In this document: piece by piece, positions 39,701 through 47,906 of the stretch | Position numbering within the stretch: position 1 is the first letter of the stretch | Layout: each line of letters begins with the position of its first letter | Assembly (NCBI RefSeq): GCF_018917435.1 | Contig: NZ_JAHLOQ010000012.1 | Coordinates: 1-64,000, forward strand | Reading direction: 5' to 3' | Origin: Intestinibacter bartlettii | GTDB lineage: Bacteria > Bacillota > Clostridia > Peptostreptococcales > Peptostreptococcaceae | Length of the DNA stretch: 64,000 nucleotides | Program-made: the position numbers and the translations under genes | The notes under the pieces: generated by a model | The model's input: the letters and a program-made list of their open reading frames with translations, nothing else | Told to the model about the DNA's origin: nothing | The model's database searches: none

Positions 39701-40256
39701 AAAGAAAGTCAAAGAACTTCAAAAAAAATTAGATGAGTCTGAGCACAAATTAGAATTATTAAAAGAAATTGAAAAACTATTACAAGGAAAAAGATTTGTA
39801 GAGTTTGTAGCTAAAAATCAACTTGAATATATAGTAATAGAGGCATCTAAAAGACTTGATATAATGACAAAGGGAAGATATGTATTAGAAATAGATGATA
39901 ATCTAAACTTTGTCATTAGAGATAATTATAATGGAGGATTAAGAAGAAGTATAAAAACTTTATCAGGAGGAGAAACTTTCTTAACCTCATTAGCATTAGC
40001 ATTGGCTTTATCATCACAAATTCAATTAAAAGGAAGCGCACCATTAGAATTCTTCTTCTTGGATGAAGGATTTGGGTCTTTAGATAATGAGCTTTTAGAT
40101 ATAGTTATGGAATCACTAGAAAAGCTACACAGTGAACAATTAAGTGTTGGTATAATAAGTCATGTTGAGGAACTTAAAAATAGAGTGCCAGTAAAACTTA
40201 TTGTAACTCCTAATGATGGTGGAAATGGATCTAAAATAAATATTGAATATAGCTAA
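36726..40256 (+). CDS. sbcC: Exonuclease SbcCD subunit C (Rad50-like ATPase)
   Basis: An 1176-aa SMC-like ATPase. Walker A GKTGSGKST is near 35-43. Two long coiled-coil arms flank the zinc hook CPVCG near 585-589. The signature LSGGETFLTSLALALAL is near 1078-1094 and Walker B FFFLDEGFGSLD near 1108-1119. It starts with TTG inside the sbcD stop (TTGA) and is therefore coupled to it. Together with sbcD it forms the end-processing nuclease. The terminator at 40283-40330 closes the operon that began at 23059. Confidence 0.95.
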   Translation: MRPIRLEISGLNSYIEKQVIDFSELTSRGLFGIFGKTGSGKSTILDAITIAMYGNISRDTKEYINTSCNSAKIKYIFEIGNKHNKRRYCVERILNKNKSGTANSYRAILTEINMDNTEKVIAEQKTNVDKAIIDIVGLTASDFTRSVVLPQGKFSEFLQLDDSKRREMLERIFNLEKYGKSLTEKIKGKRDDKKIEIEVLDNSLLQYDGTTQEVFDETYKQLTELQASSRNMRQELEDIEKRYNEYREIIGYQQSLEEKENKKRKLDEKAPKIEENKVKVERSGHAKVINPHIKNVQDFEKSIELYSTELGTLEYEFTALNREYESTKIKYEQALHEKDSKLESLISSKQRYERAITIEQKIKEIVESIEGLKARIYDFEKEKTSLRKEIENLDAKNNKVHNSIKENEVKISAIRTSEDFKEKVYKAFEVEKEYLRVKKDFEENEKYIPVLTKELEALKSNFRYAENSTKDVKTQLRNINTTYESLISKSPGTNDEVVIMSNKVLTLKTLYEKTKQNESKLDGLQEKLNKDKEEKFKLDREVKNLKEQIEKYKNERNSLDKNLDEEKFLNLANELKNQLIEGAPCPVCGSTHHPNLDKINNNDRIIYIESQIRKIDEKISYATRDYDESIRYQSQLLSTINITEESIREIKNDIGDLNSSEINDDLNILSKEVISLREKISDWTQNKEKLEVEIKELEKTKNKKEKEELELSKDILNKTENLNTVKENVERISKNYDSIKKEYLYLASSLKIDNLKEKVEEINKNSRIIEQIEEENSLLKNNKEQIELNLKEKRDDFIELDKNISNLNKENESKQRDKVEKETEFNLITKGENPKHLLDNIINEIDRITSTEAKLRVEVEEEKYETEKLKSKISQSKGKLEEAKSKYKTSKNDLKELLFEYKFESIYAVKNALIDEDEREKLKDEIEFFEKEEKELAVEIKNLKEKLDGKTVDLKEFLGLEKNKYKLAHDIDEITKEIGAKQNEVMTLEKNLKKVKELQKKLDESEHKLELLKEIEKLLQGKRFVEFVAKNQLEYIVIEASKRLDIMTKGRYVLEIDDNLNFVIRDNYNGGLRRSIKTLSGGETFLTSLALALALSSQIQLKGSAPLEFFFLDEGFGSLDNELLDIVMESLEKLHSEQLSVGIISHVEELKNRVPVKLIVTPNDGGNGSKINIEYS

Positions 40257-40566
40257 AATATAAATAAGAAGAAAATATATATAAAACATCTGTAGTAAGA
40301 GTTAAAACTACAGATGTTTTTATTTTTTTTAAAAAAATTATATTTATTTTAAATTTATTATTAAGTATTATTTTTAAAATATATAAATAGATTAAATAAT
40401 AAATATTTTTAGTCAAAATTTTACAGCAAAGTTTGTTGAATTAACTGAAATTACGCGAAAATTTTAAAAAATAAGAATTATAGAAAAAATATGGTGAAAT
40501 TTGACTTAAATAAAAAGAAGGAAAAATGTCGTACTATACAGAATATTCTAAAAAAGGGGTGATAAT
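40257..40566 (+). other. Intergenic region after the repair operon, 310 bp
   Basis: It contains the operon terminator and then about 235 AT-rich bases. Nothing else was recognised. Confidence 0.5.
40283..40330 (+). terminator. Intrinsic terminator of the DNA repair operon
   Basis: AAAACATCTGTAGT at 40283-40296 pairs perfectly with ACTACAGATGTTTT at 40307-40320. A long T-rich run follows. Confidence 0.85.
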
Positions 40567-40962
40567 ATGTTGAAAAAAAATACAATAAAAAATAGTGAAA
40601 AAGATATAAGAGAATATGAATTATTAAAACATTTTTATTTCAAAAAACAAAATATCATAACAGAAGAAGAATTTGAAAAAGGTCTTAAAGATTATAATGA
40701 TGTAAGTAGAGATAGGTTATTAAAAACAAATTTATTACAAGTAAAGGATAGCGAATTAGAAATATCTCCTTTTGGTATAAGTGTAGTTGAGTTATTTACT
40801 AGATATTGTGACGATTGTGGTGAGTTAGTATACTGTAATGCATTTTTACCAATATCTGTTTGTACTAACTGTGGATCAAAAATGGAAGCAGCTATGGAAG
40901 TAAAAATAGATAAAGAAGTTCAAGATTTTGCAAAAGGACTATATAAGGATTTATTAATGTAG
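40567..40962 (+). CDS. Hypothetical small zinc-ribbon protein
   Basis: A 131-aa soluble protein. Residues 1-75 are charged and mostly helical. A Cys cluster follows: C81, C84, C90, C99 and C102 (CDDCGELVYC and CTNCG), arranged like a zinc ribbon or rubredoxin-type knuckle. A short helical tail ends the protein. AGGGGTGA precedes the ATG. A winged-helix N terminus with a zinc-ribbon C terminus would suit a nucleic-acid-binding protein, but I do not recognise the family. It stands alone between the repair operon and a long noncoding region. Confidence 0.65.
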   Translation: MLKKNTIKNSEKDIREYELLKHFYFKKQNIITEEEFEKGLKDYNDVSRDRLLKTNLLQVKDSELEISPFGISVVELFTRYCDDCGELVYCNAFLPISVCTNCGSKMEAAMEVKIDKEVQDFAKGLYKDLLM

Positions 40963-41739
40963 TTTATAAAAAGCAAAATTATTAAGCTATAAGTATAGAT
41001 AATAAATATTAATAAAAAAAAGAGGCATCTACAAGGGGGAAAAATTGTAGATGCCTTAAAATATATACTTATTAGGGGGAGAGATATATATATATAATTT
41101 CCGCTCTCATATATAATTGTTGCCTAAACTTCAAGTATATATACATGTTTTTATAAATTTTTAGAGAAATTAAAAAAATCGTTCATCTCATATCAACAAG
41201 AGGTTTAAAGAAAAATATTTAAATTTTTCTTAATAATAATATATGAGGAAAGCTACAATATGACACAAAAAAAGACAAAAAACGCGATTTTTTTTTAGAA
41301 AAATAAAAAAGTGTATCAAATTAAAAAATATAGAGATATATAACTTTTAAGTGAATTAATTATCACAAAAAACAATTTAGGCTTAATAATGATTATATCT
41401 TTTTATGAATTCTATTTATATTAATTTTATTATTTCTATATATTTGAAATTAAATTCAATAATTTAGTATAAAATTTATATTTGATAATATAGTAGAATT
41501 ATAACCAATATATAAATTTAAAATTAGGATTATTATTTTAAATATAAAAATAACAGTTAACAATTATAGTAATTTATAGTTTACAATTAATTTTAATTAT
41601 TTTTTAATAATAAATTCAAATAATATAACTATAATTAAAGTAAAGAAAATCAAAATCTGAACTATATTTTCAAATTAGTTATGTTTATGCTATAATTAGT
41701 ACTAATACAAAAATTATAAAATTAGGAGAGTGGTAAAGG
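40963..41739. other. Long noncoding region of 777 bp with structured elements
   Basis: This is the longest gene-free stretch in the window. Near its left end AGGCATCTACAA (41023-41034) pairs with TTGTAGATGCCT (41045-41056). The hairpin has a strong T run only when read on the minus strand (TCTTTTTTTTATT), so it looks like a leftward terminator. Right of it, TATATACTT (41062-41070) and AAGTATATA (41140-41148) can pair around an inner GAGAG/CTCTC stem. The remaining 550 bases are over 80 percent A+T. A leftward small RNA ending at about 41012 is possible; no known RNA family is recognised. Confidence 0.4.
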
Positions 41740-42990
41740 TTGGGTTCGACCGGGAATATATTACAAATAGGTTTATTAGTAGTTTTGTTGTTGGGATCAG
41801 GATTTTTCTCAGCATCTGAGACATCTTTAATGTCTCTTAGCAAAATTAGAATTAGATATATGGAAGATGAAGGAGTAAAGGGTGCTAAATTAGTATCTTC
41901 ACTTATTGAAAAATCAAGTGACTTACTAAGTTCTATTTTAGTAGGTAATAATATAGTAAATATAGCTGCTACATCTGTTTCAACATCATTATTTATAAGT
42001 ATATTTGGCGATGGAGGAGTTGCTATAGCTACAGCAGTTATGACAGTACTTGTTTTAATTTTTGGGGAAATAACACCAAAAACTATTGCGGCAAATAGCC
42101 CTGAAAAAATAGCTGTTGCAGTATCTAAACCAATTAGTGTAATAATGAAAATTACAAAACCTATAGTTTGGGTATTTAATCTTTTAACAGGTATTATATT
42201 CAAAATAATGGGTATTGAAAATGATGGAGTTAAACCATTTATTACAGAAGAAGAATTAAAAGCTATGGTAAATGTCAGTCATGAAGAGGGTGTCCTTGAA
42301 ATGGAAGAACGTGAAATAATAAATAACGTGTTCCAATTTGGTGATATGCAAGCTAAAGAAGCTATGATTCAAAGATTAGACATGGTAGCTATTGATATAG
42401 AAGACAGTTATGATGAAATAATAGAATTATTTAAAAGTGAAAAGTTAAGTAGATTACCTGTATATCATGAAAGTATTGATGATATAGTAGGAATATTAAA
42501 TATAAAAGATATTATTTTCTTAAGTGATGAAGAAATTGATAATTTTAATATAAAAGATTATATTAGAGAGGCATTCTTTACTTATGAATTTAAAAAAATA
42601 ACTCAACTTCTTGAAGAAATGAAAAAAGAAAAAACTCAAATGGCTATAGTAGTAGATGAATACGGTGGTACAGCCGGCCTACTTACAATAGAGGACTTAG
42701 TTGAAGTAATTGTTGGAGATATAGACGACGAGTATGATGAAGAGGAAGAAGAAATTACAAAAGTAAGTGATAATGAGTATTTAGTTGAAGGTAGTACAAA
42801 AATATCTGATGTAAATGAACAACTTGGAATTAATTTTGAATCAGAAGAATTTGATTCAATAGGAGGATTTATAATTGGATATTTAAAGCGTATACCGGAA
42901 GAAAATGAATTAATCGAAGTTGAAAATGTTAAATTCAAAATTGAAAGTATAGATAAAAATCGAATAAATAAAATTAGAATATTTGTATAA
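41740..42990 (+). CDS. CNNM/CorC-type membrane transporter (DUF21-CBS-CorC_HlyC, hemolysin family)
   Basis: A 416-aa protein. The N-terminal DUF21 domain has about four membrane helices in residues 1-150, including GSGFFSASETSLMSLS and the EITPKTIAANSPE segment. Two CBS domains lie at about 200-320 (IVVDEYGGTAGLLTIEDL near its end), and a CorC_HlyC domain at about 335-416. Family members are Mg2+/Na+ or Co2+ transport-related; the hemolysin name is historical. An acidic run (DDEYDEEEEE) separates the CBS and C-terminal domains. The TTG start is supported by AGGAGAG at 41724-41730 with 9 nt spacing. Confidence 0.88.
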   Translation: MGSTGNILQIGLLVVLLLGSGFFSASETSLMSLSKIRIRYMEDEGVKGAKLVSSLIEKSSDLLSSILVGNNIVNIAATSVSTSLFISIFGDGGVAIATAVMTVLVLIFGEITPKTIAANSPEKIAVAVSKPISVIMKITKPIVWVFNLLTGIIFKIMGIENDGVKPFITEEELKAMVNVSHEEGVLEMEEREIINNVFQFGDMQAKEAMIQRLDMVAIDIEDSYDEIIELFKSEKLSRLPVYHESIDDIVGILNIKDIIFLSDEEIDNFNIKDYIREAFFTYEFKKITQLLEEMKKEKTQMAIVVDEYGGTAGLLTIEDLVEVIVGDIDDEYDEEEEEITKVSDNEYLVEGSTKISDVNEQLGINFESEEFDSIGGFIIGYLKRIPEENELIEVENVKFKIESIDKNRINKIRIFV

Positions 42991-43025
42991 AAAAATTGCT
43001 AGAAAATTTCTAGCAATTTTTTTAT
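42990..43025. terminator. Bidirectional terminator
   Basis: AAAAATTGCTAGAAA pairs with TTTCTAGCAATTTTT across a 2-nt loop, with T runs on both strands. It separates the converging CorC-type gene and yfcE-like gene. Confidence 0.85.
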
Positions 43026-43052
43026 ACATAGGAAATTACATTCATATTAAAA

Positions 43053-43619
43053 TTATAGTTCTATAATTTGACCTGTAGTTATATCTATTAAATTGATGTC
43101 CATATCTACTTGATGGTGATTACCTTCAATAGGCTCAATCTCTATAACAGCAACAGAGTGACTTCCATCTTTAGGGATAGAAGTACTTCCTGGATTTAAA
43201 ACTACTAAGTCTTCATCCATGTATAATTCTTTTACATGAGTATGACCTAAAATTAAGACATTTGCTTCTTTATTTTTAGCTCTTTGTATAATTTCTTCTT
43301 TTGGTTCTAAGTATCCATGATCTAATAAGAATGTTACTTGTCCAACCTCAGTTAAAACATAACCATCTTCAATAGGATGCTTTATTACCATTTGGTCTAC
43401 ATCTGCATCACAATTTCCTCTAGTTATTATAATATTGTCAAGATTATTTATTTTTTCTATGACGCCTTTAGGATTATATCCTTCTGGTAAATCATTTCTT
43501 GGACCGTGATATAGTACATCTCCGATATGGAATATTACATCACAATCGTTTAATAAGTCTAATGCTTTTTCAAAATAAGGCAAGCTACCATGTGTGTCAC
43601 TCATTACACCTATTTTCAT
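43053..43619 (-). CDS. yfcE: YfcE-type metallophosphoesterase
   Basis: A 188-aa calcineurin-like phosphodiesterase. Motifs are SDTHG (D8, H10), IGDVLYHGPRND, RGNCD and LGHTHV, the dinuclear metal set of the YfcE/MJ0936 family. The physiological substrate is unknown; the E. coli enzyme acts on artificial phosphodiesters. A good AGGAGG lies upstream of the ATG. It is the second gene of a minus-strand pair after NAD kinase, 34 nt downstream. Confidence 0.88.
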   Translation of the reverse strand: MKIGVMSDTHGSLPYFEKALDLLNDCDVIFHIGDVLYHGPRNDLPEGYNPKGVIEKINNLDNIIITRGNCDADVDQMVIKHPIEDGYVLTEVGQVTFLLDHGYLEPKEEIIQRAKNKEANVLILGHTHVKELYMDEDLVVLNPGSTSIPKDGSHSVAVIEIEPIEGNHHQVDMDINLIDITTGQIIEL

Positions 43620-43653
43620 AATTATCCTCCTAAAAGTATGAAATTTATAAATT

Positions 43654-44454
43654 TTATAAGAACTTTTCAGTTACTCTGCTCCAAAATTCATAATTTGACA
43701 TTCTAAGTAATTTAACTTTTAAATCAGAGACAAATGTAGAAATACTTACTATTTGCTTGAATTGATATTCTACCCCGTCAACTACGATTAATATAGAGTC
43801 TTCAAATCTATATTCTGGAGCTATATTTACGATTGAATCTTTTGAACAAATAATACTAGAAGTAAAACTTCTGTAGGCATTTGTGTTTATTGGGGCAAGT
43901 GGTGTAATTTGCATTACATTTATACTTGGGTCTACTATACTTCCACTAGCGGCATAGTTATATGCTGTAGAGCCAGTTGAAGTCGATACTATTAAACCAT
44001 CACCGCTGAAATTTTGAACATGGTGGTCATTTATACCTAAAGATAAATGTATAGTTCTAGATTTATATCCTTTTACAACGACTTCATTTATTGCGAATAC
44101 ATCGCTGCAATTAGATTTAGTACAGACAGTCGATTGAAGAACAGGTATTTCTTGTACTATGTAGTCTCCAACTAAATAAGATTCTATAAAATGATCTATG
44201 TCGGATGGAGAAAAGTCTGGGAAAAATCCTAAATGTCCTGTATTTATTCCTAAAATAGGGACCTCTGGAAATTCAAAGTCATGTACTGTCTGTAAAAAAG
44301 AACCATCTCCACCTATGGAAATAATGAGTTCAGTTTCTGGGTGAATTTCATCACAAACTGTAAATCCTACCTTTTGTAATTTATCTTTCAAAATATCCTT
44401 TGTCATTATAGATTTTGGTAAGTTATTTGAGTTAATTGTAATAATTCTTTCCAT
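43654..44454 (-). CDS. nadK: NAD kinase
   Basis: Phosphorylates NAD to NADP, 266 aa. The conserved IGGDGSF lies at 47-53, LGINTGHLGF near 75-84 and the STGSTAYNYAASGSIVDP segment near 164-181 (NAD-binding GSTAY). The ATG at 44454 has AGAGGTGGGA just upstream. An in-frame extension of 12 codons to 44490 would include that ribosome binding site and is rejected. In many Clostridia nadK sits next to recN/argR; here it is paired with yfcE. Confidence 0.92.
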   Translation of the reverse strand: MERIITINSNNLPKSIMTKDILKDKLQKVGFTVCDEIHPETELIISIGGDGSFLQTVHDFEFPEVPILGINTGHLGFFPDFSPSDIDHFIESYLVGDYIVQEIPVLQSTVCTKSNCSDVFAINEVVVKGYKSRTIHLSLGINDHHVQNFSGDGLIVSTSTGSTAYNYAASGSIVDPSINVMQITPLAPINTNAYRSFTSSIICSKDSIVNIAPEYRFEDSILIVVDGVEYQFKQIVSISTFVSDLKVKLLRMSNYEFWSRVTEKFL

Positions 44455-44649
44455 TATCCCACCTCTTTTATAAGATGTATTATAACACATATTGTTGTCT
44501 ACTATAACTATTTAGAATTATTATTATAAATTTAATTTTAGACAATATAAATTAAAAATTGATTATGTAAAAATTTTCCAAAACAAATGTATGGATTGCC
44601 CAAATATATGCTATACTATATGGAAAAGACTAAATATAGAGGTGTAAAA

Positions 44650-45144
44650 ATGTCAATAGAAAAAGTTAAGGAATATTTCGCAGAATATGGAAGAGAAGAC
44701 GACATTTTAGAATTTGACCAATCAAGTGCAACAGTTGAATTAGCAGCTCAAGCAGCAAATGTTATACCAGCAAGAATAGCTAAAACTTTATCTTTTAAAA
44801 ACAAAGCAGGGGATAATGCTATATTAGTAGTTGTAGCTGGTGATGCAAAAATTGATAATAAAAAATATAAAGCTGAGTTTGCTACTAAGGCAAAAATGCT
44901 AACTCCAGAAGAGGTTGTAGAGTATATAGGACATGCAATAGGTGGCGTTTGTCCATTTGCCATAGCAAATGATGGAGTGAAAGTATTTTTAGACGTTTCT
45001 ATGAAACGATTTAATACGGTATTCCCTGCTTGTGGAAGTAGTAATTCAGCTATAGAATTAACTTGTGATGAAATGGAAAAATACTCACACTGCGAAAAAT
45101 GGGTAGATGTATGTAAAGCTTATGACGAAACATTAACACAATAA
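44650..45144 (+). CDS. YbaK/EbsC-family aminoacyl-tRNA deacylase
   Basis: A 164-aa protein of the YbaK/ProX superfamily, which hydrolyses mischarged aminoacyl-tRNAs such as Cys-tRNA(Pro). The conserved core includes ARIAKTLSFKNK, AILVVVAGDAKIDNKKYKAEF and GGVCPFA followed by KVFLDVSMKRF. AGAGGTG at 44638-44644 supports the ATG at 44650; the longer frame from 44587 lacks a binding site. Which tRNA it edits cannot be read here. A terminator follows at 45190-45225. Confidence 0.87.
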   Translation: MSIEKVKEYFAEYGREDDILEFDQSSATVELAAQAANVIPARIAKTLSFKNKAGDNAILVVVAGDAKIDNKKYKAEFATKAKMLTPEEVVEYIGHAIGGVCPFAIANDGVKVFLDVSMKRFNTVFPACGSSNSAIELTCDEMEKYSHCEKWVDVCKAYDETLTQ

Positions 45145-45189
45145 GCTATTTAAATTTTAAATAAAAATAATTATGAAATACATAAAAGA

Positions 45190-45225
45190 TAAAAAGGAGT
45201 CCCTAATCAGAGAACTCCTTTTTAA
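45190..45225 (+). terminator. Intrinsic terminator after the YbaK-family gene
   Basis: AAAAAGGAGT at 45191-45200 pairs with ACTCCTTTTT after a 12-13-nt loop and is followed by T-rich sequence. Confidence 0.8.
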
Positions 45226-45330
45226 TTGTAAGGAAATTATTTTCTATTAGTATATTTATGGTAAAATATTTGCCTTCATTATATTTGAAAATTAGTGTAA
45301 AATATATATGTCAATAAAAAGGAAGTGGGT

Positions 45331-46242
45331 GTGAATTTGTTCAAAAAAGAAGATCAAAAATATAATCTTATTTCATATATAAATGAAGAGGATGATTTAA
45401 CTTTAAGAGAAGTTTTATTAGATAGATTAAACTTTTCAGTTAGATATGCATCTAAATTAAAAAGATTTAAAACAGTTACTGTAAATAAAAATTTTAAAAA
45501 GTTAGATAAAAAAGTTAAAAAAGGCGATTTAATAGAGGTTGAAATTCAAGAAGATATGGCTAATTTTGCACCTCAGGATTTAAATTTAAATATAATTTAC
45601 GATGATTTCGACTTAATTATGGTCGATAAACCTCCATTTATGGTAGTTCATCCAACAAAGAGCCATTTTGAGAATACTATGGCAAATGGAGTTACAGATT
45701 ATATAGTTAAAAAAGGTGAAGATGTTAAAATCAGATTTGTAAATAGATTAGATATGAATACATCAGGTTTAGTAATAGTAGCAAAAAATCCATTTGCCCA
45801 ACATGTATTATCTAGTGAAATGAAAAGCGAAGACTTTGAGAAAAAATACATAACTGTAGTAAAGGGAATTGTAAAAGACGATGAAAATACTATAAATGAG
45901 CCTATATACAGAACTACAGATGATAGTGTAAAAAGAGTAGTAGATGAAAGAGGACAAGAATCAATTACTCATTATAAAGTACTAGAAAGATTAAATGATG
46001 CAACTGTAGTAGAAGTTAAATTAGAAACAGGAAGAACTCATCAAATAAGAGTGCATATGGCTCACATAGGACATCCAATTATAGGTGATGAGTTATACGG
46101 TTTTGTAGATGAAAATTTAATAAAAAGACAAGCATTACATGCATACGGATTAAAGTTTAAACAACCTAGAACAAAAGAATTACTAGAGTTTAAGGCGGAA
46201 ATTCCGGAAGATATGAAAATGTTAATTGAAAAATTAAGATAA
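45331..46242 (+). CDS. RluA-family pseudouridine synthase
   Basis: Isomerises uridine to pseudouridine in rRNA or tRNA, 303 aa. An S4-like RNA-binding domain (LREVLLDRLNFSVRYASKLKR) covers about residues 18-85 and the synthase domain follows. The catalytic motif reads VNRLDMNTSGL, with the catalytic Asp in RLD intact but Asn where many RluA proteins have His. ETGRTHQIRVHMAHIGHPI is the second conserved motif. Start choice is uncertain: AAGGA at 45319-45323 is 7 nt from the GTG at 45331, 1 nt from a GTG at 45325, and 13 nt from a TTG at 45337. Confidence 0.88.
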   Translation: MNLFKKEDQKYNLISYINEEDDLTLREVLLDRLNFSVRYASKLKRFKTVTVNKNFKKLDKKVKKGDLIEVEIQEDMANFAPQDLNLNIIYDDFDLIMVDKPPFMVVHPTKSHFENTMANGVTDYIVKKGEDVKIRFVNRLDMNTSGLVIVAKNPFAQHVLSSEMKSEDFEKKYITVVKGIVKDDENTINEPIYRTTDDSVKRVVDERGQESITHYKVLERLNDATVVEVKLETGRTHQIRVHMAHIGHPIIGDELYGFVDENLIKRQALHAYGLKFKQPRTKELLEFKAEIPEDMKMLIEKLR

Positions 46243-46257
46243 AAAGGAGTGAAATAA

Positions 46258-47262
46258 ATGATTATACATAAATCCATAGTACATGTACTAGATAAAAATA
46301 GCGATAGTCCAATATTAAATGACTATGAATGTAAAAATAGCTTAGAAGTAGATAAGTTTTTTCAAAAAATAATAAATAGAGTATCAAAAGATGATGATTT
46401 GAGAAAAGCTGAGTTTAATGATTACAATAATAATATTGTTAAAAATTGTTGCGAACAAATTATTTATGATGAAGATACTTTCTTACAAAATTCTAAGGAA
46501 ATAGCTTCTTACCTATTTGAAATCATGCAACAAGGTGAAGAGATGGACTCTTGTGACTTAGCAATTTGTCTATATAGTGTAAAAGATGAAAAAAATGTAG
46601 CTATAATGAGACTTGAGTATAAAAAACTTTATACACATTCAATTGAATTTGTAGAAGATAAATTTAATATACAAATAGTATCAAATGAAATAGGAATACC
46701 TGAGACTGGTAAACCAAAACAATGTGCATTAGTAGGCGTTAGTGGAATAAATGATGATTATCATTTTAGATTATTAGATAAAGATGCTGAAAAGGAACAA
46801 ATAGAAACAAAATTTGTAACAGAATTCTTAAATGCCCAAAAGATAGAAGATGATAAGTATAAGACTAAAGTGTTCAAAACTACAGCAGAAAATTGGATAA
46901 CAAATGCAATTGCTGATGATATGAAAAAAGCTGAAGATATAAGAAGCATGCTTAATTATACTTTAAAAGAAAAAGAAGAAATAAATGTTGAAGAATTTGT
47001 TCAAAATAATATAGTAGATCAAAACTTAAAAGAAAGTTTTAAAGAACATATGGAAGACAAGGGGTTAACTGAAAACTTCTCTGTTGATAAAAAATGGGTT
47101 GAAAAGAAACTTAAAAAGAGAAGTATAAAAACTGATACTGGATTTGATATAAAAGGTAATTTATCAGATTTTGAAGATGCAATGAAGTACAGTGTTAGAA
47201 AAAATGAAAATGGAACATTTGATATAGTAATAAAAAATGTGTCGTTTTATGAAGAAAAATAA
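46258..47262 (+). CDS. Nucleoid-associated protein, NA37/YejK family
   Basis: A 334-aa protein matching the 37-kDa nucleoid-associated protein family, found in Gammaproteobacteria (YejK/NdpA) and in many Firmicutes. The N-terminal part has IIHKSIVHVLDKN and the middle YEYKKLYTHSIEF-like segment (LEYKKLYTHSIEF), with a charged C-terminal half. AAAAGGAGTG precedes the ATG 15 nt after the pseudouridine synthase stop, so the two are probably co-transcribed. The role in Firmicutes is uncharacterised. Confidence 0.75.
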   Translation: MIIHKSIVHVLDKNSDSPILNDYECKNSLEVDKFFQKIINRVSKDDDLRKAEFNDYNNNIVKNCCEQIIYDEDTFLQNSKEIASYLFEIMQQGEEMDSCDLAICLYSVKDEKNVAIMRLEYKKLYTHSIEFVEDKFNIQIVSNEIGIPETGKPKQCALVGVSGINDDYHFRLLDKDAEKEQIETKFVTEFLNAQKIEDDKYKTKVFKTTAENWITNAIADDMKKAEDIRSMLNYTLKEKEEINVEEFVQNNIVDQNLKESFKEHMEDKGLTENFSVDKKWVEKKLKKRSIKTDTGFDIKGNLSDFEDAMKYSVRKNENGTFDIVIKNVSFYEEK

Positions 47263-47368
47263 ATAAATTTTGAATAATAATATAAAAGAGTATATATTTG
47301 CAAAAAATTCATATTATGTTATTTATTTGAATATTTTATAAATGTATAGAAATTTAATTCCATTATGT

Positions 47369-47374
47369 TATAAT
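47369..47374 (+). promoter_or_regulatory. Likely -10 element of the btu riboswitch transcript
   Basis: TATAAT at 47369-47374 lies about 15 nt before the start of the cobalamin riboswitch. No good -35 hexamer was found at 17 nt spacing. Confidence 0.45.
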
Positions 47375-47388
47375 CTTATAAAAGCAAA

Positions 47389-47560
47389 AAAAGTATATAG
47401 GTTCTAATTATTTAGATTAATAGGGAAAGAGGTGAAATTCCTCTGCAGCCCCCGTTACTGTGATGTGGACTATTATTCGATAAAACCACTGTGATTATTC
47501 ATGGGAAGGTGAATTAATAGGATGAAACTAAGCCAGGAGACCTGCCTAATATACTAATAA
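47389..47560 (+). ncRNA. Cobalamin riboswitch upstream of btuFCD
   Basis: Conserved elements are TAGGGAAAGAGGTGAAATTC near 47421-47440, the core GCAGCCCCCGTTACTGTGA near 47445-47463, GGGAAGGTGAA near 47503, and the B12 box GCCAGGAGACCTGCC at 47532-47546. A terminator follows at 47616-47643. When cobalamin is bound the terminator should form and B12 uptake genes be shut off; the btuFCD operon downstream fits this. Confidence 0.95.
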
Positions 47561-47615
47561 GAAAATCTTCGGGGTGGAGAATTTTACTTTAAAATAAGAA
47601 CGGTATTTTAAGAGA

Positions 47616-47643
47616 AAAAACTAACCCTAGGGTTAGTTTTTTT
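47616..47643 (+). terminator. Riboswitch-controlled terminator ahead of btuFCD
   Basis: AAAAACTAACCC at 47616-47627 pairs perfectly with GGGTTAGTTTTT from 47630, with a 2-nt loop and T run. Confidence 0.85.
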
Positions 47644-47906
47644 ATTTTTAATGGAAAAAGTTTGTAAAATTATATATATTTACAAATGTTCCTAATAAAA
47701 TTATTAATAATATCGAAAATTGGTAATATAACAAATTGTTATTATCAAAAGTAAAATAAATGTAAAATATAATTCCAAAAAATATTATAATTATGCTATA
47801 ATCAAAAAACATAAGGGGTTATAGTTAAATTATGGTAACTCTGACTGTATTAATCTTGACAAAGCTTTAAAGAAAAATATTAAAAGGTATATGAGGAGGA
47901 ATTCAT

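Noticed and set aside
42636-42938. 100-aa Ser/Pro-rich minus-strand frame
   Set aside because: Antisense of the acidic linker and C-terminal domain of the CorC-type transporter.
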